From contig JAFBAD010000039.1 in NCBI GenBank assembly GCA_019247975.1, positions 1 through 13,259 of the forward strand: 13,259 nucleotides of DNA, in the 5' to 3' direction. The translations under genes were made by a program, and so were the position numbers. Numbering within the stretch: position 1 is the stretch's first letter; every line of letters begins with the position of its first letter. The DNA is from Acidimicrobiia bacterium. GTDB lineage: Bacteria > Actinomycetota > Acidimicrobiia > Acidimicrobiales > Iamiaceae. This document shows positions 7,360-13,259 of this stretch, piece after piece. The notes below the pieces were generated by a model that was given only the letters and a program-made list of their open reading frames with translations, had not been told where the DNA came from and did no database searches.

Positions 7360-7983
7360 ATGCAGACGACGGTCGTGGACCACCCCCTGGCCCAGCAGCT
7401 CCTGACCCGCCTGCGGGACGAGCGCACCGACCGGGCGACCTTCCGGCAGACGACCGACACGCTGGCGCAGATGCTCGTGTACGAAGCGACCCGGTCGGTG
7501 AAGACCGAAGCGGTGGCCCTCACCACGCCGATGGGGCCGACCGAGGGCGTGCGCATCGGCGACCCGCCACTGGTGGTGCCGGTGCTGCGGGCCGGGCTCG
7601 GGATGCTGGGCGCGGTGCTGCACCTCATGCCCGAGACCGCGACCGCGTTCATCGGCGTGGCCCGCAACGAGGAGACGTTCCAGCCCGAGCCGTACATGAA
7701 CTCGGTGCCGCCGGACCTGCACGGACGCGACGTGCTCGTGCTCGACCCGATGCTCGCGACCGGCGGCTCGCTCGACCACGCCTGCCGCATCCTCGCCGAG
7801 CGCAACGCCGGCCGGCTCACCTGCGTGTGCATCCTCTCCGCGCCCGAGGGCCTGGCCCGGCTCGAGGCGACCGGCCTCATCGACGAGGTCGTCACCGCGT
7901 CGGTCGACTCCCACCTCAACGACCTCGCCTACATCGTGCCTGGCCTCGGCGACGCCGGCGACCGCCTCTTCGGCACCGCCTGA
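7360..7983 (+). CDS. upp: Uracil phosphoribosyltransferase
   Basis: This cytoplasmic pyrimidine salvage enzyme makes UMP and pyrophosphate from uracil and PRPP. It has 207 residues, the normal family length. Seen in order are the conserved N-terminus VVDHPLAQQLLTRLRD, the LRAGLGM segment (76-82), a PRPP-binding loop DPMLATGGS (129-137), and the C-terminal uracil-binding end VPGLGDAGDRLFGT (193-206). The ATG at 7360 has no Shine-Dalgarno sequence, and the upstream gene on the other strand (deoC) begins only 25 bp away, so a leaderless transcript is likely. It converges on the phosphomutase gene, with 57 bp between stops occupied by a hairpin. The arrangement of upp convergent with pmmB and deoD is, from memory, the same as in Mycobacterium tuberculosis. 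It connects uracil recovery with the deoxynucleoside breakdown genes on both sides. Confidence 0.96.
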   Translation: MQTTVVDHPLAQQLLTRLRDERTDRATFRQTTDTLAQMLVYEATRSVKTEAVALTTPMGPTEGVRIGDPPLVVPVLRAGLGMLGAVLHLMPETATAFIGVARNEETFQPEPYMNSVPPDLHGRDVLVLDPMLATGGSLDHACRILAERNAGRLTCVCILSAPEGLARLEATGLIDEVVTASVDSHLNDLAYIVPGLGDAGDRLFGTA

Positions 7984-7986
7984 AGC

Positions 7987-8038
7987 CGTTTTGGCCCCTC
8001 GTTCTCTACCTGCGTGGAGAGAACCAGGCGGCAAAACG
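7987..8038. terminator. Long imperfect hairpin filling the upp/phosphomutase convergent gap
   Basis: Arms 7987-8007 and 8018-8038 pair at 18 of 21 positions around a 10-base loop. The inner 7 bp GTTCTCT/AGAGAAC and the outer 7 bp CGTTTTG/CAAAACG are perfect, with three single mismatches between them. The structure begins 3 bases after the upp stop and ends 2 bases before the opposing phosphomutase stop. There is no T-run after the stem on either strand. It is symmetric and probably acts as a terminator, or as a 3'-end protecting hairpin, for both transcripts. Confidence 0.6.
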
Positions 8039-8040
8039 CA

Positions 8041-9780
8041 TCAGGGGAGGGCGAGGACCTCGGTCATCGCCGCGTCGATCGCGTCGAGCGCGGCGTTGGC
8101 GGTGGCGCGGGCGGCGGCCAGGTCGTCGCCGACGGGGACGACCACCTCCAGGTAGCACTTGAGCTTGGGCTCGGTGCCGCTGGGGCGGACGATGACCCGC
8201 GCGCCGTCGAGGTGGAGCACGACGACGTCGCCCGGCGGGAGCTCGCGGCCCGGCTGCGGGACGGACAGGTCCTCCAGCCGGAGGACCGCGCGACCCGCGA
8301 CCTCGTGAGGCGATTCGGTCCGCAGGCGACGCATCGCCGCGGCGATGCGTTCGAGCCCGTCGAGGCCGTCGGCCCGGAACGACCGCTGTCGCGTGACGTG
8401 CAGCCCGTGTTCCCGCGACAGCGCGTCGAGCCGGTCCTGCAGCGCGGCGCCCGAGCCGCCGAGCTCGGCGACGCGACGCACGAGCGCGAGCAACGCGCTC
8501 ATGCCGTCCTTGTCGCGCACGATGTCGCCGACGCAGTAGCCGAGCGCTTCCTCGTAGCCGAAGAGCAGGTGCCGGTCCGGCCCCGGCGAGCGGGCGATCC
8601 ACTTGAACCCGGTCAGCGTCTCCTCGAAGTCGACGCCGGCCGCCGCCGCCATCCGCCCGAGCTGTTGGGACGACACGAGGCTGCAGGCGAGCACCGGTCG
8701 CCCGACGGCGTCGGGCAGCACCGGCGGCCGAGTCAGCACGGCGTCGGCGAGCAAGACACCCACCTCGTCGCCCCGCAGCATGCGCCACCCGCCCTCGGTG
8801 TCGGGGCTCGGGATCGCCACGGCCAGCCGGTCTGCGTCGGGGTCGTTGACCACGACCAGGTCGGCGCCCACCCGAGCCGCAGCGGCCAGCGAGAGGTCCA
8901 TCGCCCCCGGCTCCTCGGGGTTCGGGAACGAGACGGTCGGGAAGTCGGCGTCGGGCTCGAACTGCTCGGCGACGAGCTCCGGCCGGCCGAACCCGGCCCG
9001 CTCCAGCAGCTCGACCACGGTCGCGCCACCGACCCCGTGCATCGCCGAGTACACGACCACCGGACGGCGTTCTGAAGGACCGGCCCCGGCGCCGGCACCA
9101 GGCCCGTCCTTCGGTTCGAGCATCGCCAGCACCGCGTCGAGGTAGGCGTCGGTGATGGCACCGCCGAGCCGGTGGACGAGCGGGCCGTCGAGCTCGCCGA
9201 GCAGCACGTCCTCGAGCGGACCGACCGCGTCGATGGCCGCGGAGATCTCGGTGTCGGTCGGCGGGACGATCTGCGCGCCGCTGTGGTCGTAGACCTTGTA
9301 GCCGTTGTCCTGCGGCGGGTTGTGGCTGGCGGTCACCATCACCCCGGCCGCGGCGCCGAGGCGGCCGATGGCGTAGGCGAGCACCGGCGTCGGGCACGGG
9401 CCGGGCAGCAGGTGGGTCGGGATGCCGGCACCGGCCAGCACCCGGCAGGTGTCCTCCGCGAACACGTAGGACTTGTGCCGCGCGTCGAACCCGACCGCCA
9501 CGCCGTCGCCGACGCGATCGGGGTGCGCTGCGTGCAGCCACGCGGCCAGACCCGCCGCGGCCCGGCGGACCAGCGCGCGGTTCATGCGGTTCGGGCCCGC
9601 GCCGAGCGCGCCCCGCAACCCGGCGGTGCCGAACTGGAGGCGGCTGCCGAAGCGCTCGCTCAGGCCGGCGGCGTCGTCGGCCGCGAGGACCGCTTCGAGC
9701 TCGGCTCGCGTGTCGGGGTCCGGGTCCGACGCCAGCCACTCCCGGGCCGCCGCGGCCAGGTCTGCACCGAGGTCCGTCAC
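8041..9780 (-). CDS. pmmB: PGM2-type phosphohexomutase, likely phosphopentomutase (often annotated phosphomannomutase)
   Basis: This is a 579-residue member of the alpha-D-phosphohexomutase superfamily, which moves phosphate between C1 and C6 (or C5) of sugars through a phosphoserine. All four active-site elements are present: the phosphoserine loop TASHNPPQDNGYKVY (Ser152), the metal loop DPDADR (313-318), the sugar loop GYEEALGY (408-415), and the phosphate-binding RPSGTEPKLKCY (532-543). The N-terminal LQFGTAGLRG (48-57) and the DNGYKVY and EEALGY variants match the PGM2/phosphopentomutase branch rather than classical GEESGH phosphoglucomutases. The GTG start overlaps the PNP stop by 4 bases (GTGA), so it is translationally coupled to PNP and probably handles the (deoxy)ribose-1-phosphate PNP releases. 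A Gly/Ala-rich GAGAGAGPSE insert lies at 227-236. Substrate assignment is inference from subfamily and context. Confidence 0.92.
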   Translation of the reverse strand: MTDLGADLAAAAREWLASDPDPDTRAELEAVLAADDAAGLSERFGSRLQFGTAGLRGALGAGPNRMNRALVRRAAAGLAAWLHAAHPDRVGDGVAVGFDARHKSYVFAEDTCRVLAGAGIPTHLLPGPCPTPVLAYAIGRLGAAAGVMVTASHNPPQDNGYKVYDHSGAQIVPPTDTEISAAIDAVGPLEDVLLGELDGPLVHRLGGAITDAYLDAVLAMLEPKDGPGAGAGAGPSERRPVVVYSAMHGVGGATVVELLERAGFGRPELVAEQFEPDADFPTVSFPNPEEPGAMDLSLAAAARVGADLVVVNDPDADRLAVAIPSPDTEGGWRMLRGDEVGVLLADAVLTRPPVLPDAVGRPVLACSLVSSQQLGRMAAAAGVDFEETLTGFKWIARSPGPDRHLLFGYEEALGYCVGDIVRDKDGMSALLALVRRVAELGGSGAALQDRLDALSREHGLHVTRQRSFRADGLDGLERIAAAMRRLRTESPHEVAGRAVLRLEDLSVPQPGRELPPGDVVVLHLDGARVIVRPSGTEPKLKCYLEVVVPVGDDLAAARATANAALDAIDAAMTEVLALP

Positions 9781-10619
9781 AGCCGGCGGACGACGGATGC
9801 GAGCAGCGCGCCCATCCGTTCCGCCGCGGCTCTCCCGGCGGCCACGACCTCGTTGTGATCGAGCTTCTCGCCGCTCAGGCCGGCGGCCAGGTTCGACACC
9901 AACGAGAACCCGAGCACCTCGGCGCCGAGGTGCACCGCGGCGAGGCACTCGTGGACGGTCGACATGCCGACCAGGTCGGCCCCGAGGGTGCGGGCCATGC
10001 GCACCTCGGCCGGCGTCTCGTACTGCGGTCCGGCGAAGCCCGCGTACACGCCCTCGGCCAGCTCGGGATCGACCTCGCGCGCGACCGCCCGCAACCGGGC
10101 CGACCACGCATCGGTCATGTCGACGAAGCGCGGGCCGAGGTCCTCGCGGTTGGGCCCCGACAGCGGCGACGCGCCGGTGAGGTTGATGTGGTCCGCGATC
10201 AGCACGCCCTGCCCGACCTCGTACCCTTCGGCGATCGCGCCGGCTGCGTTGGTCAACACGATCGTCGAGCAGCCGGCCATCACCGCGGTCCGCACGCCGT
10301 GCACGACGGTGGTCGGCGGATGTCCCTCGTAGAGGTGCACGCGGCCCATGAACGCGAGGACCCGCCGATCGCCGCAGCGGATCGAGCGCACGGTGCTGGC
10401 GTGGCCGGGCACGGTCGAGGGCGCGAACCCGCCGAGCTCGGTCACCACCACGTCGGACACCACCTCGCCGAGCTGCTCCGCGGCGGGGGTCCAACCGCTG
10501 CCGAGGACGAGCGCGACGTCGTGGCGCTCGACGCCGGTCAGCTCGGCGAGACGGGCGGCCGATGCCGCGGCCGCCTCGAACGGGTCGGCGACCGTCCCGG
10601 TGCCCGGGCCCGCGCTCAC
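9777..10619 (-). CDS. punA: Purine nucleoside phosphorylase, trimeric (6-oxopurine) type
   Basis: This cytoplasmic enzyme of 280 residues phosphorolyses purine ribo- and deoxyribonucleosides to free base and (deoxy)ribose-1-phosphate. It belongs to the homotrimeric class. Visible motifs are the phosphate-binding LGSGW (39-43, Ser41), GRVHLYEGH (92-100), TNAAGAI (123-129), AGPQYETPAEV (196-206) with Glu201, GMSTVHE (218-224) with Met219, and VSNLAAG (241-247) with Asn243. The Glu and Asn pair is what limits this class to 6-oxopurines such as inosine and guanosine. The GTG start at 10619 overlaps the kinase stop by 4 bases (GTGA), and the stop overlaps the mutase start in the same way, making a tight three-gene operon. 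Gene naming varies (deoD in mycobacteria, punA elsewhere). Confidence 0.95.
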   Translation of the reverse strand: MSAGPGTGTVADPFEAAAASAARLAELTGVERHDVALVLGSGWTPAAEQLGEVVSDVVVTELGGFAPSTVPGHASTVRSIRCGDRRVLAFMGRVHLYEGHPPTTVVHGVRTAVMAGCSTIVLTNAAGAIAEGYEVGQGVLIADHINLTGASPLSGPNREDLGPRFVDMTDAWSARLRAVAREVDPELAEGVYAGFAGPQYETPAEVRMARTLGADLVGMSTVHECLAAVHLGAEVLGFSLVSNLAAGLSGEKLDHNEVVAAGRAAAERMGALLASVVRRL

Positions 10620-11608
10620 TCGTCGAGCGAGGCGAGCAGCTGCTCGAGCGAGAGACCCGGCCGCGCGCCGGTGTGACCGATCACCGCCGAGGCGGCGACC
10701 GAGCCGAGCTGGCCGGCCCGCTCGTAGGGCATGCCCTGCGTGTAGCCGAACAGGAACCCCGCCGCGTAGAGGTCGCCAGCGCCGGTGGTGTCGACCACCC
10801 GCTCGACCGGGTGGGCCGTGATCTCGTGCTCGTCGTCGCGGGTCACGATCATCGAGCCCTTGGCGCCGCGGGTGAGGCAGGCGATCTCGCAGTGACCCCG
10901 CACGCGGTCCTTCGCCTCGTCGAACGAGTCGACCTCGTAGAGGGCGGTGATCTCGGTCTCGTTGGCGAAGAGGATGTCCACGCCCTCGGCGACGAGACGC
11001 AGGAAGTCGGTGCGGTGCCGGTCGACGCAGAAGCTGTCCGACAGGCTCAGCGACACCTTGCGGCCGGCGGCGTGCGCGGCCTCAGTCGCCACCCGGTACG
11101 CGTCCTTGGCTTCGGGCCGGTCGTACAGGTACCCCTCGAGGTAGGTCACGGTCGACGCGCGGATCAGGTCGAGATCCAGGTGGTCCGCGCAGAGCATCGA
11201 CGACGCGCCGAGGTACGTGTTCATGGTCCGCTGCGCGTCCGCGGTGACGATGATCATGCACCGGCCGGTGGACGGCCCGTCGCCCGCGCGCGGCGATGTG
11301 AAGGTGACGTCGAGCGACTTGAGGTCGTGGGCGAACACCGTGCCCAACACGTCGTCGCGGACCCGGCCGATGTAGGCCGAGCGGCCACCGAACGAGGTGA
11401 CACCGGCGACGGTGTTGGCCGCGGAACCGCCGGACATCTCGGTGCGGTGCGACATGGCGCCGTACAGCTCCTCGGCCCGTTCCTCCTCGACGAGGGTCAT
11501 CGACCCCTTCACGAGCTCCATGCGGTCGATGAAGCCGTCGGCCTCGTGGCTGAGCACGTCCACCAGGGCGTTGCCGATCCCCACCACGTCGAAGTCGGTG
11601 TCAGTCAT
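10616..11608 (-). CDS. PfkB-family nucleoside/sugar kinase, probably adenosine kinase
   Basis: This is a 330-residue ribokinase/PfkB-fold kinase. It has the first family signature around EMSGGSAANTVAGV (57-70) and the second, DTTGAGDLYAAGFL (273-286), in which Asp279 is the catalytic base. An NETE motif (216-219) for Mg/ATP handling is also present. The opening DVVGIGNALVDVLS resembles proteins annotated as adenosine kinase, and a neighbouring PNP makes nucleoside phosphorylation (adenosine to AMP) the best guess. Ribokinase or another nucleoside kinase cannot be excluded from motifs. It is the first gene of the operon with PNP and the mutase. The ATG at 11608 has no recognisable Shine-Dalgarno sequence (CCACTTCCTC precedes it), so a leaderless transcript is possible. 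Its promoter should lie in the palindrome-rich gap 11609-11751 shared with the divergent protease. Confidence 0.88.
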   Translation of the reverse strand: MTDTDFDVVGIGNALVDVLSHEADGFIDRMELVKGSMTLVEEERAEELYGAMSHRTEMSGGSAANTVAGVTSFGGRSAYIGRVRDDVLGTVFAHDLKSLDVTFTSPRAGDGPSTGRCMIIVTADAQRTMNTYLGASSMLCADHLDLDLIRASTVTYLEGYLYDRPEAKDAYRVATEAAHAAGRKVSLSLSDSFCVDRHRTDFLRLVAEGVDILFANETEITALYEVDSFDEAKDRVRGHCEIACLTRGAKGSMIVTRDDEHEITAHPVERVVDTTGAGDLYAAGFLFGYTQGMPYERAGQLGSVAASAVIGHTGARPGLSLEQLLASLDE

Positions 11609-11751
11609 GAGGAAGTGGAGGGTAATGACTCGCTACTGTCCGAAGCACAGCGCGTGGCTGCGCAGCCGCCAGGCGGAGCAGCTCGGGGGATGAGCGCCGG
11701 ATCGGCGAAGCCGGACCTGCGCAGCAGGTCGAATCGAGCACGGGGGTAGTG
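11609..11751. promoter_or_regulatory. Divergent promoter region with a cluster of inverted repeats
   Basis: This 143 bp gap separates the kinase operon from the protease. It contains a perfect 12 bp palindrome, GGCTGCGCAGCC (11656-11667), followed without a break by CCGCC-A-GGCGG (11666-11676) and GAGC-A-GCTC (11677-11684, sharing its centre at 11680). Further on is GACCTGC-GCA-GCAGGTC (11714-11730), with perfect 7 bp arms, ending 21 bp before the protease ATG. The last is the best operator candidate for the protease. GGGGG at 11742-11746 can serve as its ribosome binding site. No clear -35/-10 pair is visible. Confidence 0.35.
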
Positions 11752-13259
11752 ATGCGGAAGCTGGTCGTGGTGTTCGCCGCCTGGGCGGCGGTCGCATCGG
11801 TGGGCTTCGCCCGCCTCCCCGCGGATGCCGCGCCGCCGACCGGGAACCGGCTCGACTGCGAGCACTTCCGGTACGGGCCGGCCGACGAGCCTGCGTCGCT
11901 GCCTGCGGAGTACGACCGGACCAACTACAAGCGCACGTCGCAGCGCGACCCGGCCTTCGCCGACTCGCCGCAGAACCTGTGCGGCCAGGAGGGCTCGGCG
12001 GTCGACCTCGCGTGGGGTCTGTCCCGGGGCGAGGACGACGTCCGCATCGCGGTGCTCGACTCCGGCATCAAGTGGCGCGACGCCGGCGCGATGGCCGACC
12101 TCGCGACGCAGGCGTACGTGAACCTCGGCGAGGCCCAGCCGCCGTGCTGGCCGGCCGTCCGCTCCGGTGACTGCAACCACGACGGGCACTTCGACGTCAC
12201 CGACTTCGGTGCGATCGCCGACCGCAACGGCAACGGCGTCGCGGATCCCGAGGACCTGATCCTCGATCCGCGCTGGAACAACGGCGTGGACGACGACCAC
12301 GACGGCTGGGTGGACGACATCTCCGGCTGGGACTTCCTCTACGGCGACAACGACCCCCTCGACACCGTGGAGTACGGCCACGGCACGGGCGAGGCCGAGG
12401 ACTCGACCGCCGCGGAGAACGGCTCGGGCGACGTGGGCAACTGCCCCGGCTGCCGGTTCATCCCCGTGCGGGTGGGCGACTCGTTCATCGCCGACGGCGG
12501 CCGGTTCGCCGCGGGCGTGCTGTTCGCGCTCGACAGCGGCGCGGACGTCGTGCAGGAGGCGCTCGGCGCGATCAACAACCCGCGGCAGGCGCAGGAGGCG
12601 ATCGACGCCGCCTACCGGCGAGGGGTGGTCGTCGTCGCGTCGATGGCCGACGAGGCCTCGAAGCACCCGAACCTGCCGAGCTCGCTCGAGCACACGATGA
12701 CGGTCAACTCGGTGACCGAGAAGACGAACGACCTCGTCGGCGACGACACCGTGCACGGCTACCTCGCGCTCAACGGCTGCACGAACTTCGGCGGGCGGAC
12801 GTTCGTGTCGGTGCCCTCGGGCGCGTGCTCGTCGGAGGCGACCGGGCAGTCGGCCGGCATGGTCGGTCTCATCGAGAGCTACGCGCGCCAGCAGCACGTG
12901 GCCCCGAGCCCGTCGCTCGCTGCGGGACCCGGGCGCAACGTGCTCACCGCGAACGAGGTCATGCAGATCGTGCGGTCGACCGCCGACGACATCGACTTCT
13001 CGACGCCCACCGAGGTCGACCCGGCGAACAACTTCGGCACGCCCAACGGGTCGCTGCTGCTCGACACGGTGCGCTACCCGACCACCAAGGGCTGGGACGC
13101 GACGTTCGGCTACGGCCGGGTCAATGCGTACGAGATGTTGAAGGCCGTGCGGGCCCGGCGCATCCCGCCCGAGGCCATGATCGACGGCCCGAAGTGGTTC
13201 GACGTGCTGCCCACCTCGGGCACGGTGCCGGTGACCGGACGGGTCGCGGCCGACCGGGC
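11752..13259 (+). CDS. Secreted S8 (subtilisin-like) serine protease, partial at the right edge
   Basis: The visible 502 residues begin with a Sec signal peptide: MRK, a hydrophobic core (LVVVFAAWAAVASVGF) and a likely cleavage after ADA at 24-26. The subtilase domain shows the catalytic Asp103 in IAVLDSGI, His210 in YGHGTG, and Ser361 in ACSSEATGQSAG, which aligns with GTSMATPHVAG. The oxyanion Asn of the family is replaced by Asp300 (ASMADEAS). Between Asp and His lies an acidic insert with EF-hand-like loops starting at Asp140, Asp157 and Asp180. Eight cysteines (36, 77, 132, 141, 231, 234, 343, 359) could form disulfides outside the cell. The domain ends near FGYGRVNAYEMLKAV (452-466), and the following residues start a new C-terminal domain cut by the window. 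The ATG is preceded by GGGGG at a 5-base distance. It diverges from the nucleoside kinase and is probably unrelated to it. Confidence 0.9.
   Translation, partial: MRKLVVVFAAWAAVASVGFARLPADAAPPTGNRLDCEHFRYGPADEPASLPAEYDRTNYKRTSQRDPAFADSPQNLCGQEGSAVDLAWGLSRGEDDVRIAVLDSGIKWRDAGAMADLATQAYVNLGEAQPPCWPAVRSGDCNHDGHFDVTDFGAIADRNGNGVADPEDLILDPRWNNGVDDDHDGWVDDISGWDFLYGDNDPLDTVEYGHGTGEAEDSTAAENGSGDVGNCPGCRFIPVRVGDSFIADGGRFAAGVLFALDSGADVVQEALGAINNPRQAQEAIDAAYRRGVVVVASMADEASKHPNLPSSLEHTMTVNSVTEKTNDLVGDDTVHGYLALNGCTNFGGRTFVSVPSGACSSEATGQSAGMVGLIESYARQQHVAPSPSLAAGPGRNVLTANEVMQIVRSTADDIDFSTPTEVDPANNFGTPNGSLLLDTVRYPTTKGWDATFGYGRVNAYEMLKAVRARRIPPEAMIDGPKWFDVLPTSGTVPVTGRVAADR

Noticed and set aside
7335..7361. 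deoC starting at ATG 7361, overlapping the upp start codon through CATG
   Set aside because: It would leave no intergenic DNA for either promoter, and the added 9 residues look unlike conserved DeoC sequence. GTG 7334 is preferred, though not proven.
9086..9110. GC-repeat tract in the mutase gene as a regulatory or contingency repeat
   Set aside because: It encodes a short Gly/Ala linker (GAGAGAGPSE) in frame in a surface region, and the unit is imperfect, so slippage regulation is unlikely.
11605..12897. A 430-codon minus-strand open frame opposite the protease
   Set aside because: It is low-complexity Val/Arg/Ala/Asp sequence with no recognisable domain. The plus strand encodes a signal peptide and a complete S8 triad.
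1..13259. CRISPR array, tRNA, rRNA, insertion sequence, phage or toxin-antitoxin genes
   Set aside because: No spaced direct repeats, tRNA-like or rRNA-like sequence, transposase motifs or phage proteins were seen on either strand.

Overview
The window is GC-rich DNA with strong G/C preference at third codon positions, GTG as well as ATG starts, several genes without a clear Shine-Dalgarno sequence, and a gene repertoire (AfsR/BTAD-type regulator, deoD-pmmB-upp arrangement, 325-residue DeoC) that points to an actinobacterium. An Acidimicrobiia-like member is my best guess, but that finer placement is inference only.

Layout. Positions 1-61 (minus) hold the first 20 codons of an unidentified gene. 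Diverging from it on the plus strand are a small, possibly GNAT-like protein (180-524) and, 20 bp later, a 1140-residue BTAD/STAND regulator with a P-loop ATPase and a helical-repeat tail (545-3964). A convergent gap filled by a hairpin (3948-3998) separates it from the centre of the window, which is devoted to nucleoside salvage and deoxyribose breakdown.

The centre has two minus-strand operons around one plus-strand gene. Operon A (7334 down to 4004) is deoC, a catalytic aldehyde dehydrogenase and a truncated catalytically dead aldehyde dehydrogenase, joined by two TGATG stop/start overlaps. upp (7360-7983) diverges from deoC across only 25 bp, and a perfect palindrome sits exactly in the middle of that gap. 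Operon B (11608 down to 8041) is a PfkB-family nucleoside kinase, a trimeric-type purine nucleoside phosphorylase and a PGM2-type phosphohexo/pentomutase, joined by two GTGA overlaps. It converges on upp through a second hairpin (7987-8038).

Together these genes make a plausible pathway. Purine (deoxy)nucleosides are phosphorolysed by PNP, and the mutase moves phosphate from C1 to C5. DeoC splits deoxyribose-5-phosphate to glyceraldehyde-3-phosphate and acetaldehyde, and the aldehyde dehydrogenase pair oxidises the acetaldehyde. The PfkB kinase and Upp recapture nucleoside and uracil as nucleotides. The enzyme pair resembles an ALDH16 protein split into two genes, which I consider the most interesting protein-level feature.

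At the right edge, diverging from operon B across a palindrome-rich 143 bp gap, is the start of a secreted S8 (subtilisin-like) protease (11752 to the window end). It has a full Asp/His/Ser triad, Asp at the usual oxyanion Asn position, and an insert with three EF-hand-like calcium loops. I see no tRNA, rRNA, CRISPR array, insertion sequence or phage gene, and no stretch over 300 bp without a gene.
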